Assembly: GCA_045590195.1 (NCBI GenBank)
Contig: JAZNQN010000024.1
Location: 1-32,718, forward strand
Reading direction: 5' to 3'
Origin: JAZNQN01 sp045590195
Lineage (GTDB): Bacteria; Bacillota; Clostridia; UMGS1883; UMGS1540
DNA: 32,718 nucleotides
The stretch's first letter is position 1. The number at the start of each line of letters is the position of its first letter. A program made the translations under genes and the position numbers. Under the pieces are notes generated by a model. The model searched no databases, was not told the origin of the DNA, and saw nothing but the letters and a program-made list of their open reading frames with translations. Shown here one piece after another: positions 1 through 8,200 of the stretch.

Positions 1-816
1 ATTTTCCTTTGGATTGTCTAATTTCTTTTTGAGTTTGTATGACTTTGTATATGTTTTGAAATTTGCAGTACAGCCTATGTATTCCATTTTACCTAAAATC
101 TGTATAACAGATTGAGATGCCCAATCATAAGGATTGTCAGGCAAGGACTTTCCTGCCTTTTGCAAGTGGTATGATGTTGTTGTCAAAATCTTTTCTTCTT
201 TCAAAATTTTTGCTATCTGCATTGGTCCTTTTCCGTCGGTACATAAATTATAAATTTTTCTTACAACTTCAGCTGCAGGCTCGTCAATTATCCATTGCTT
301 TTTATTATCGGGATTTTTCATATATCCAAATATGGGTTGTCCTAAATGTTCACCGGACATTCCCTTTGACTTAAACACTGCACGGATTTTCTTGCTTGTG
401 TCCTTTGCGTAAAAGTCATTGAATAAATTGCGGAATGGTGTAAAATCATTGTCGCCTTTGGAACTATCAACTCCGTCATTGATTGCAATTAAACGCACAT
501 CGTTATCAGGGAAAAATATCTCCGAGAAATAACCGACTTTGAGATAATCTCGCCCAAGTCTTGACATATCCTTTACAATAACTGTTTTGACCTTTCCGTC
601 CTCAATATCCTTTATCATTTCTTTGAAAGATGGTCTTTCAAAATTCGTACCACTCCAACCGTCATCAATATAAAATTGAGGTGATGGATAATTATTATCG
701 TCTGCATATTTACTCAAAATTGCTTTTTGATTTATGATACTGTTGCTGTCGCCGTCCAATGCGTCCTCTTGCGAAAGTCTGCAATAGAGAGCAGTAATTG
801 TGCCGGGCTTATTCAT
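1..816 (-). CDS. TnpX-like large serine recombinase, 3' end outside window
   Basis: This gene runs off the left edge, so only the first 272 codons are present. It is expected to excise and insert its element by serine-mediated strand exchange. The catalytic motif YCRLS places the nucleophile at Ser15. Further motifs are DDGWSGTNFERP, VKDMSRLGRDYLKVG and AINDGVDSSKGDNDFTPFRN, which are typical of the Tn4451 TnpX-type recombinases. The recombinase domain (FGYMKNP..., residues ~195 on) follows the resolvase domain. The ATG at 814-816 overlaps the 3' end of tnpW by 8 bases, so the two are probably translationally coupled. Family assignment is firm; which element it moves is inferred. Confidence 0.93.
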   Translation of the reverse strand, partial: MNKPGTITALYCRLSQEDALDGDSNSIINQKAILSKYADDNNYPSPQFYIDDGWSGTNFERPSFKEMIKDIEDGKVKTVIVKDMSRLGRDYLKVGYFSEIFFPDNDVRLIAINDGVDSSKGDNDFTPFRNLFNDFYAKDTSKKIRAVFKSKGMSGEHLGQPIFGYMKNPDNKKQWIIDEPAAEVVRKIYNLCTDGKGPMQIAKILKEEKILTTTSYHLQKAGKSLPDNPYDWASQSVIQILGKMEYIGCTANFKTYTKSYKLKKKLDNPKEN

Positions 817-1045
817 TATTAAAATCCTCCTTTTTGTCGCCCGACAAAACAGAGTGTATATTTGAATTATACCGCGCTTTTTTTGAATTGTCAGCCGTTT
901 TCGATTTTATTTTTTCATTGAGCATTAAACGAATGATTTTGTTATTCAATGTTTCCGTCCCTGAAAAAGTTGTTTCAATCTCGTATGTTGTACCGCCCAT
1001 TTTATATTTTGTAATATAGCCGTAGTCTTTTTGTTGCTTATTCAT
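809..1045 (-). CDS. tnpW: TnpW-like small transposon protein
   Basis: A 78-aa protein encoded just upstream of the TnpX-like recombinase and overlapping it by 8 bases. The segment GGTTYEIETTFSGTETLNNKI with a following RLMLNEKI resembles the small proteins called TnpW in Tn4451-like elements (pattern Y-x-V/I-x-x-x-F-S-x-x-x-x-E-T-L-x-x-K-I). The tail (residues ~50-78) is polar and probably disordered. Its biochemical role is not established; a role in regulating or assisting the recombinase is only inferred from the conserved neighbourhood. The start at 1043-1045 is preceded by AGGATTGG-like purines. Confidence 0.75.
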   Translation of the reverse strand: MNKQQKDYGYITKYKMGGTTYEIETTFSGTETLNNKIIRLMLNEKIKSKTADNSKKARYNSNIHSVLSGDKKEDFNNE

Positions 1046-1085
1046 TCCTATCCAATCCTTTCCATTAAGTAATTAAAAACTATAT

Positions 1086-1201
1086 AATAGCAAGCATAGC
1101 CAATGGATATCCATTGACACAAAATCAAATTTTCCCGCCTGCTATTTTTAACTAAATAGCAAGCACAGTAAGTGGTTATCCACTTACGAAAATTTGATTT
1201 T
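1086..1201. repeat. Nested palindromes and direct repeats upstream of tnpW
   Basis: A 116-bp non-coding block. It has the direct repeat AATAGCAAGCA at 1086-1096 and 1155-1165. A perfect 16-bp palindrome, CAATGGATATCCATTG, lies at 1101-1116, and a perfect hairpin GTAAGTGG-TTAT-CCACTTAC at 1168-1187. A 14-bp inverted repeat (AAAATCAAATTTTC at 1121-1134 and its complement at 1188-1201) brackets the second hairpin. AATAGCAAGC also pairs with GCCTGCTATT at 1137-1146 with one mismatch. It could be a recombination, transfer or regulatory site, or an RNA leader of tnpW. The function is not known. Confidence 0.6.
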
Positions 1202-1227
1202 ATTTTTGGGTATTCCCAAGCCCTTTT

Positions 1228-1566
1228 TCATTTCTCTATGTTAAGGAAATGAGATAATAGTTTCCGTTCCGATTTCCATATCTCGTCCACTAAACTTTTA
1301 ATGTCTTTGATGTCCTGTTCATAGATAACGTTCTGACAAATTCGCTTTGCTATTATATTTATGTTTCTGCCTATTGCAGAAAGCTCTGCGGTATGCTTTT
1401 TAATTTCAGGAACATCAAGAAGAATGATATATCCGTCTATTGCCATTTTTCGCATATAAGCCCCTAACTGTGCAGTAGGAAGCTGTGCCATTTTTAATTC
1501 TATAAGCTCCCTTTCTTCCTCTGTAACTCTTACAATAATTTGTTTGTTTCTTTTTCTGTTTGCCAT
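1228..1566 (-). CDS. mobC: MobC-like relaxosome protein, no relaxase beside it
   Basis: A 112-aa protein. The N-terminus MANRKRNKQIIVRVTEEER is a ribbon-helix-helix strand followed by helices, and the middle (AELSAIGRNINIIAKR) matches the conserved MobC segment 'x-IGxNxNQIAK'. MobC proteins bind oriT and help relaxases nick. The ATG at 1564-1566 is chosen because AAAGGCGG precedes it at good spacing; a longer open frame to 1734 has no ribosome site. Normally a relaxase gene follows mobC, but here the next features downstream are the palindromes, tnpW and the recombinase. The relaxase has probably been lost, or is supplied in trans. Confidence 0.82.
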   Translation of the reverse strand: MANRKRNKQIIVRVTEEERELIELKMAQLPTAQLGAYMRKMAIDGYIILLDVPEIKKHTAELSAIGRNINIIAKRICQNVIYEQDIKDIKSLVDEIWKSERKLLSHFLNIEK

Positions 1567-1857
1567 AAAAATTCCGCCTTTCTTTTCGTTCTCATTTAAT
1601 AAACGATAGAAGCTGTAAAAATACAACCGCAGGAGAAAAATTTTTGTCCTCATATAAGTAACATGTAAAATTTCAAAATAGCAACTTTTATGAAAAACAT
1701 TTATTATTTTTTCTTTCACATAGGTAACACTCAAAATTGAATTTTTACACAGTTAAAATAAAAATTTTACTTCTCATAAACTAATACGCTTAAAAATTGT
1801 CAAATGCTAAACTTTTAATAAAATTCTTTCAAAAAATTACAAATTCACTTATATACA
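1567..1857. other. AT-rich divergent intergenic region with a 14-bp direct repeat
   Basis: The region between the MobC-like gene and the zinc-ribbon gene. The 14-mer TCA(T/C)ATA(A/G)GTAACA occurs at 1650-1663 and 1716-1729, 66 bp apart, so it could be a pair of binding sites for the adjacent MobC-type protein or a regulator. The rest is very AT-rich, and I see no gene with a ribosome site. No clear minus-strand promoter for mobC could be chosen. Confidence 0.4.
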
Positions 1858-1886
1858 TTGAAATTAAAACGATTTTATAGTATAAT
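1858..1886 (+). promoter_or_regulatory. Promoter of zinc-ribbon nuclease gene
   Basis: TTGAAA at 1858-1863, a 17-base spacer and a perfect TATAAT at 1881-1886 form a housekeeping-type promoter just ahead of the 638-aa gene. Confidence 0.7.
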
Positions 1887-1902
1887 TTAATTAATAAATA
1901 GA

Positions 1903-3819
1903 TTGGTGGTGAGCATTATAAATAAGAGTAAAGAGAGAAAATTTGTCAATGATAATGCTCGACTTATGTCAGAATGGGATTTTGAAAAAAACAATGCTAT
2001 AGGATTAGATCCTCAAAAAATAAGTATAGGTTCTCACAAGACCGCATTTTGGATTTGTTCAAAACACAAGACAAAATTCGAGCAGGAAATAAGGAATAGA
2101 GCTAATGAGGTGCGAGTTTGTCAAAAGTGTATTGATGAATGGAAATTTTCAAATAGCCGCGAACGATATATCAAGGGTAAAAGAGTTCTTGCAGAAACGC
2201 ATCCACAATTAGCAGAAGAATGGATTGGTTGTGATAATCCCAAATTTACACCTAACACATGCGTTGCGGGTTCAAATATAAAGGCAAAATGGAAATGTAA
2301 AGATTGTGGCGGTGAATATGAATCATATGTAAGTAACCGTGCTCTTAAAGGAGTAGGGTGTCCTTATTGTGCAGGCCAAAAAGTATTGAAAGGATACAAC
2401 GATTTACAAACAAAATTGCCAGAGTTGGCTTTTGAATGGAGTGATAAAAATGTTATTTTACCAACTGAAGTAACAGCTCATTCAAATAAGAAAGTCTACT
2501 GGAAGTGTCCGTTAGGACATGAAGATTATTTAATGTCAGTTAAGCAAAGAGCAAATAGACAAGGATGTCCAATTTGTGCAAGGCAGAGTCAAACATCTTT
2601 TCCTGAACAAGCAATTTATTACTACTTAAATCAGATTTTTCCTGATGTGCTAAATAGATATATTTATGAAAAGCGTGAAATTGACATCTTTATTCCATCG
2701 AAAAATATTGGAATTGAATACAACGGTTACTTTTCACATAAAACAAAATCAAAAAAAGATGCTGCAAAAAAGGCATTTCTCGAGTCTGTTGGCATTAAAT
2801 TGATTGTTATAAAAGAATATAAATTTGACTCAGAAAAAGAACATGCTGATTTATATATTCATGAAAGAACTCCTTTTAAAGAATTGTCAATGTTAATAAA
2901 AAAACTTGTTGAATTGCTTGATGTTCAAGATATTGTTGATATTAATTGTGAGAGAGATGCAATTACCATCAAAAATCAATATGTTACTACACGAAAAGAA
3001 AATAGCATTGCTTCTATTCGACCAGATTTAGTTGAATTTTGGGATTATGAAAAAAATGGTTCTATAACACCTGAAATGGTTACGCTTGGAACTGGACAAA
3101 GATTTTATTGGAAGTGTCGCATCTGTAGTCAGTCTTACTTAAATTATCCAAGTAGAATTGCAGAAGGGAGTGTTTGTTCTAAACATCGCAATCTATTAAA
3201 AAGAGAAGGAAATGATTTAGCAACAAAGCATCCAGAATTGTTAAAATATTGGGACTACGATAAAAACGATATAGAGCCATCAGAAATATATGGTGGTGGC
3301 GAAAGAATTGTGTATTGGAAATGTGAAAAAGGACATAGCTATACTAAATCTATTCTAAAACATATTCGTGGAGAAGGTTGTCCTATCTGCTCTGGTAAAA
3401 AGGTTTTGCCGGGCTTTAATGATTTGCAAACTTTACGACCTGATATTGCAAGCACATGGAATTATGCGAAAAACGGAAATGTTCTTCCATCGCAGATTAC
3501 TGAACATAGTAATAAGAAATATTGGTGGATATGTGACAAAGGACATGAGTGGGAAACTACTGTAAATAATAGATCTAATGGACGAGGGTGTCCAATATGT
3601 TATAGGACTGAAAAAGGGTTAAGAAAAATCAATCTGTATGCTGTTGAGGATTTAGCACTTTTAGGAACTTTTGATAGTGTTAGAGCTGTATGCGAATTTC
3701 TAAATTTAGATTATAAAAGAATGAATGGTGCTATCTCAAATGTGTGTAACAGAAAGCAAAAAACACTAATGCGCAAATATATTTTAAGAAATGCAGACGA
3801 CGATGAATTTAGTGTATAA
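1903..3819 (+). CDS. Zinc-ribbon (DUF4379-type) repeat protein with Vsr-like nuclease core
   Basis: A 638-aa protein with three treble-clef zinc-ribbon repeats (roughly 21-76, 92-156 and 166-226) and a nuclease-like core (230-335). Three more repeats follow (366-427, 437-497 and 507-567), then a C-terminal segment 575-630 resembling the NUMOD1/IENR1 DNA-binding module. Repeats carry WKC...GH...R...GCPxC. The core has E235, D261 (EIDIFIP) and E272 (IGIEYNG), then a Vsr-like helix and strand ending IKLIVIKE, matching a Vsr/PD-(D/E)XK fold with Asn in place of the usual Lys. Probably a DNA endonuclease, either defence-like or a free-standing homing type. The start is unclear: TTG 1903 or GTG 1906/1909 lack a ribosome site, while GGTGGTGAG sits ideally for an ATT codon at 1915. 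Confidence 0.8.
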   Translation: MVVSIINKSKERKFVNDNARLMSEWDFEKNNAIGLDPQKISIGSHKTAFWICSKHKTKFEQEIRNRANEVRVCQKCIDEWKFSNSRERYIKGKRVLAETHPQLAEEWIGCDNPKFTPNTCVAGSNIKAKWKCKDCGGEYESYVSNRALKGVGCPYCAGQKVLKGYNDLQTKLPELAFEWSDKNVILPTEVTAHSNKKVYWKCPLGHEDYLMSVKQRANRQGCPICARQSQTSFPEQAIYYYLNQIFPDVLNRYIYEKREIDIFIPSKNIGIEYNGYFSHKTKSKKDAAKKAFLESVGIKLIVIKEYKFDSEKEHADLYIHERTPFKELSMLIKKLVELLDVQDIVDINCERDAITIKNQYVTTRKENSIASIRPDLVEFWDYEKNGSITPEMVTLGTGQRFYWKCRICSQSYLNYPSRIAEGSVCSKHRNLLKREGNDLATKHPELLKYWDYDKNDIEPSEIYGGGERIVYWKCEKGHSYTKSILKHIRGEGCPICSGKKVLPGFNDLQTLRPDIASTWNYAKNGNVLPSQITEHSNKKYWWICDKGHEWETTVNNRSNGRGCPICYRTEKGLRKINLYAVEDLALLGTFDSVRAVCEFLNLDYKRMNGAISNVCNRKQKTLMRKYILRNADDDEFSV

Positions 3820-3874
3820 AGGTTACCTATGAATAACAATACATCTAATCAATAAATCACAAAGGAGACCAACT

Positions 3875-4597
3875 ATGATTGATGAAAAACTTGAAAATGC
3901 CAAGCTTTCGCTCTATAATTCCGGAGAATTAGAAAAAATAAAACATAATCCTGTTGTAAAATCAACTATGATGTGTTTGTTGAAATCAATACCGATATTA
4001 GGCGAATTGATTGATGGAGTTTTTGATGAGGTTTTAGCAAAATATCAAGTTGGAAAAAGAAATGAACTTTTGAACATAATATTGAGTGATTCAAAAAACA
4101 TTACTACAGAAATGGTAAATGATGTGGAATTTATTATGAATTTTCTTAAAACTGTGGAAGCAATAGATCGATTAGCCTCAAATGATAAAATAGCATATTT
4201 CGGTAATCTATTAAAAAATGGATACTTCAATACAAACAAAATTTATATTGATAAATTTGAAGAGTACTTCAATGCTATAAATTTACTTTCGCATAGGCAG
4301 TTGGCTTTATTAGCGTTATTACATACCTACAGCAAAAAAGATATTATGTGTGAAAATGAAAAAGAAATAGAATTTAAAAGATGGATTTTATACAAGGAAG
4401 ATGCTTGCAATAGTTTTAATTTAACAGAGGAAGAATTAATATCTGTGCTGAAATCAGCTGAAAAATCAGGGTTATGTAAAGAAGTTGTAGGTGCTATATA
4501 TGGTTATCATGGAGGACGCTTTGAAGCTACAACGGTTTTAGGTGATTTTGTTGCATTTGTAACAAGTAAAAGCTATGATGTGGAAATTGAACGTTAA
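3875..4597 (+). CDS. Helical protein of unknown function, partner of the zinc-ribbon nuclease
   Basis: A 240-aa protein with AAGGAG at good distance from the ATG. It begins 55 bases after the nuclease gene on the same strand, with no terminator or promoter visible between, so the two are probably co-transcribed. The only hydrophobic stretch is around residues 30-55 (MMCLLKSIPILGELIDGVFDEVL), a short amphipathic or membrane-seeking segment. The rest is charged and helical, with KIAYFGNLLKNG near residue 105 and a possible winged-helix-like C-terminus (LTEEELISVLKSAEKSGL). The 'IPILGELIDGV...' segment followed by a 'YFxNLL' helix reminds me of Abi-type and STAND-associated effector accessory proteins, but I cannot name a family with confidence. 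Confidence 0.65.
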   Translation: MIDEKLENAKLSLYNSGELEKIKHNPVVKSTMMCLLKSIPILGELIDGVFDEVLAKYQVGKRNELLNIILSDSKNITTEMVNDVEFIMNFLKTVEAIDRLASNDKIAYFGNLLKNGYFNTNKIYIDKFEEYFNAINLLSHRQLALLALLHTYSKKDIMCENEKEIEFKRWILYKEDACNSFNLTEEELISVLKSAEKSGLCKEVVGAIYGYHGGRFEATTVLGDFVAFVTSKSYDVEIER

Positions 4598-4630
4598 AAT
4601 GAAAACATTACAGAGAGTCGCTGTATTAGC

Positions 4631-4699
4631 AAAAAAGAACAGGTAAATCAAGGGTAAATGCACGAGCTATGCTCGCCCTTGACAAACCTGTTCTTTTTT
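4631..4699. other. 69-nt nested triple-stem hairpin
   Basis: The outer arms AAAAAAGAACAGGT (4631-4644) and ACCTGTTCTTTTTT (4686-4699) are perfect 14-bp complements. Inside them CAAGGG (4649-4654) pairs with CCCTTG (4676-4681), and inside that GAGC-TAT-GCTC (4664-4674). The A/T runs at both ends would let it act as a terminator in both directions. It lies 34 bases after the 240-aa gene. The multi-stem layout is more elaborate than a simple terminator, so a small RNA or recombination site is also possible. Confidence 0.65.
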
Positions 4700-4713
4700 G
4701 AAGTATGTCAGTT

Positions 4714-4755
4714 AAGGGGATTTAAGCCGAAAAACGGACTTAAATCCCCTTTTTC
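4714..4755 (+). terminator. Strong rho-independent terminator
   Basis: AAGGGGATTTAAG (4714-4726) and CTTAAATCCCCTT (4739-4751) are perfect 13-bp arms. A CCG/CGG pair extends into the loop and a T-run follows. It would stop rightward transcription from the zinc-ribbon operon. Confidence 0.8.
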
Positions 4756-4780
4756 TAAAAGTGTTGATTTTCAAATTTTT

Positions 4781-4892
4781 GTCACGCAATAGAAACTCTT
4801 TTTTGAGGTTTTGAATATAAAATCATTACCTTGTATGTTTTAGTCAATTTTAACTCCATAAAACAGGGATTGTTCAAGCCTTATTGCGTTAC
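4781..4892 (+). ncRNA. Candidate structured RNA element, copy A
   Basis: A 112-nt segment closed by GTCACGCAATAG (4781-4792) pairing with CTTATTGCGTTAC (4880-4892). Inside is TGTTTTA pairing with TAAAACA around 4845-4866. Its 5' two thirds align with copy B at 4922-5032 (shared TTTTTGAGG, ATCATTAC and GTTTT blocks). The closing stems differ in sequence but stay paired, as expected of a conserved structure. The strand is inferred from a G-U pair in copy B that is only tolerated on the plus strand. No RNA family is recognised. Confidence 0.45.
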
Positions 4893-4921
4893 TTTTGTGA
4901 GGGGTGAAATGCCAACGTTGA

Positions 4922-5032
4922 GTGGAACGATAGAAGCCGTTTTTGAGGATTTTAATATATTATCATTACTCTGCAAGTTTTGAGGTCGAGAACATGGGGA
5001 AATAAGCCTTTTTGATATGCCTATTGTTCCAC
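4922..5032 (+). ncRNA. Candidate structured RNA element, copy B
   Basis: A 111-nt segment closed by GTGGAACGATAG (4922-4933) and CTATTGTTCCAC (5021-5032): twelve pairs, one of them G-U in plus-strand RNA. It is the diverged tandem partner of copy A, nearly equal in length and starting 141 bases later. An internal GTTTT/AGAAC pairing corresponds to the TGTTTTA/TAAAACA stem in copy A. There is no coding potential and no protein neighbour that explains it. Confidence 0.45.
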
Positions 5033-5054
5033 AATTTGCCCATAAAACGAAAAC

Positions 5055-5085
5055 AGGCACACCACACTATAAATGTGATGTGCCT
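5055..5085 (-). terminator. Probable terminator of the YobI-like gene
   Basis: AGGCACACCAC (5055-5065) and GTGATGTGCCT (5075-5085) pair with one mismatch. Read on the minus strand the hairpin is followed by GTTTTCGTTTT. It lies about 210 bases beyond the stop of the NTPase gene. Another inverted repeat, TAGTGATA/TATCACTA (5117-5124 and 5140-5147), lies between them. Confidence 0.5.
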
Positions 5086-5174
5086 TGATTTCTTTTACAC
5101 CCTGCTTGTCGGTAGATAGTGATATTTTCCATACTTCCTTATCACTACCCACCTAAAGTGGACATTCTTTATTT

Positions 5175-5188
5175 TGGCGGAGAAGGAG
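5175..5188 (+). repeat. 14-bp copy of tRNA-Ser 3' end, possible attachment-site scar
   Basis: TGGCGGAGAAGGAG is identical to 19472-19485, the CCA end and acceptor arm of tRNA-Ser(GCT), and lies in the same orientation. Thirteen of the bases also match the start of tRNA-Ser(TGA) at 19651. No other part of a tRNA is present here. It may mark the distal end of an element that once integrated at the tRNA 3' end. Confidence 0.4.
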
Positions 5189-5293
5189 CTCTGCCTGTCA
5201 TATACACAATATGTCTCAAAACCTTAAAATATGGGAAATATAAGTTTTTGTACGTCTAATAAATCTCGAGTGTTGATAGAAGGAAATTAAATC

Positions 5294-8200
5294 TTACGAT
5301 ATTTTTCGTTTTGGATATGCACGCATTTTATCGTTAATAATTGAATAGCTAGAAATCCAACCGTGGACTTTGAAATATTCCAAAATAACTCTGTTATGTT
5401 CATTGTCTTCGAAAGATGGACTTTTAGAGGAAGAGCATACTAATTCAAAACGATCATCACTTAATATCTTTCTAAAGTCTAAAATTGTTTTGGTGTCAAT
5501 TGACTCCAGAATCAGAAGTGCAGCAAAAATCTCTGTTGGTAAAGTTTTTACGGTTTTTGCAGCACTCGTGATGCGGGATATGTTTTTTGTGGCGTATTCT
5601 ATCAAAGCTGTTTTTGTTTTATTTCCAAGTGAGTCATAGTGCAACAAAAGCCATGGTAAATCATCAACATTAAAATGATTTTGTATTATTACTTCACAGA
5701 CGGCATCTGAATAACTTTTGTTTTCAATAGTAATAGTTCCTGTATATAAGTTTAGCAAGATTAGCGAAAATTCGTTAGTTATTCTGGAATCAGATAATAG
5801 TTCAAGTATTTCTGCTTTTTCAAGTATAATTGTACTATCTTGTATTAGCTTAAAAAGTTTTTTACTATCACCCAAAAGAATAAAATCTAAAAGGTTTTTA
5901 GAATAGTTTTGTTTGATAAAATCAAAATTATCTTTTGTTTTTGCAATAGTGTTAGTTTTAAATAATATAAACAATTGCCATGACAGTAAACTTTGTGCAA
6001 AAAAAGAATTGTAGGTAACATACATACCTTTAATTAATTTTTCATAACTAATTTCATCAAAGAAAGTTGATTTTATCAAATTAAGTATCAAAGCGTTTGC
6101 ACATTCAGTACTTACTAACTTCCTTAAGTTTTTATACTGTAAAGATGATAAGCCTGTTGCATTTTTCATGCGAGATGCCAAAGTTTCTGAAATAACACCT
6201 TCTTCTAATTCAATAGCACAATAATATGTCGCAAGATTTTTCCAGGAATTTAAAAATGCATTTAACTTCAAAAGTTCAGGCCAAAGTGTTTTATCTTGAA
6301 TTTCAGATAGCGTTCGGACCTTTATTAGTGAATTTTTCATATAGAGGGTTTTGTTTTCGTCATGTAATAAAGGGTTATTAATGACAAACAAAATGGCAGT
6401 TTGTTCATCTTTAAATTTCTTTTTTGAAAAATTAACTATTAATGGAATGAATAAATTTATATTTTCAAATAAATATTTCGACACCGGCTTATCGTTGTTT
6501 TTACATAAAAATGTGCAAAATCTGTGAGTATTTCTGATTAAGTCAAACTTAGTATATCTCTTTACAATTATAGATATATTCTGCATATTAATGGCATACA
6601 TATTATGGTCATAAACAAATTTTAGAATATCTTCATTTGGTGCACTACATTCTAATGTTGTAAATAGTACGGTTATGTTTTTTAATTCATCGCAATATTT
6701 ATCAATGTCATCTGCATGATAAGATAAAAATCGGGTGTCGTTAGATATTCTTGTAGTTAGCCAATTGTCTATGTTTATTTGTGATAGTGTACCTTTTGGG
6801 CAATAATCCACAATCGAAAAGATTAGTTCATAAAATTCATCGTCAGTAATTGCCTTGGATATATACCATGTTTTTATCCAACTGGAGAAATTTTTTGTTA
6901 AGTAGTTAATTAAGTCCTTGTTATTTTTATTATTTCTCCAAAAATTAATGATAAATTCATATCCAGCAACATTATTTTCTAATGTTGAAAACCAAATTTC
7001 AAGTAAATTATATTTTTTAGTTTTAATAACACAATCCAACAGGTCGTAGTTGTTAACATATTCCAACATAAATGACGAAGGATTAATTTTTTCTAAAACT
7101 TTTTCTGCATTTTGCAATTTATAATCAGGAGCTGTTTTTTTGCCGTTATATACAGACATGATGAAATTACGATCTTGCAAGGATAGATCTTCAGAATAAA
7201 AATAACTACAATATGCCTCGTAATTTTCGTTAATATACCCATTGAATATTAGGTATTTGATCAATTTGTGATTTCTGTCATTTAGGATTGACGTAGTTGC
7301 ACGGCATTCATTTCTATACTGTTTATCAACGCTTCCCCAAAATTCAGATGATTCTTTGTCAGATGAAATAAGGTCCCTTAATCTTGTGGTTGATAGCAGA
7401 TTAATTTCGTTAGAAATATCAGCCAATGCTTTTTTAGACAATTCTTCTGATTCGGAAGAAAATAGTTTGATTTTGTTAAGCCGAGATTGATATTCAGGAT
7501 TTTCATTCATAGTCAATAAGGCTGCTTGAACATCTAATATTTTTATGCCATTTAAGTGAGCAAACTGTACACTTTTTGTACAGTTTATGATCATTTTAAT
7601 TAAGTCCACTCTTTCAATGTCCTCACTAATTACTTCATCGTCAATCTGCAGTACTTTTTCATTCAAAGGGAAATACAATGCATTTAGCTCGTCTATATTT
7701 TTAAGCATAGACGCCTCTGATAATCTCAGATCATTAGTAATTTTGTTTTTTCTCTCAATGAGTTCCTTTTCCTTTTCTTCACAAAACCTCTTTTTTTGTT
7801 CGAAAACCGTGTAAACATAGCCGCTACCAGATTGCAAAGCATGGAAATCTTCTGGAAAAAGGTTTTTATAAACGATCATAGCAAATTGATTGGTGAAATT
7901 ATCACGATCAGGCACAACTTTAATAGCTTTTTTATAGATCTGATACTCATTAACAATGTTTGTTAATAGTCTCATATCATTTAAGTAAAAAGCTAAATCA
8001 TTTATAAGCTGTTGATTTACTTCGGTGTTTAGGCCTGTGCTAACCAACAATTTAGAAAGCATATCTGATGAGTTTGTCACATCTACAACTGGGACAACTG
8101 GAATAATAAAATCAAAAAACTTACTTCTGTCGTTAGATGTAAAAATATCATCTTTTATTAAATAGAAAAAACGTAGCGGTTTTTTAGTATGAATATTTAC

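Noticed and set aside
4781..5032. CRISPR-like repeat or tracrRNA
   Set aside because: Only two copies 141 bases apart, long and diverged, with no spacers of constant size and no cas genes.
4781..5032. Retron msr-msd RNA
   Set aside because: The inverted ends are suggestive, but no reverse transcriptase gene is present in the window.
7587..7814. Plus-strand frames within the NTPase gene
   Set aside because: Serine/phenylalanine-rich shadows of a coiled-coil coding strand, without ribosome sites.
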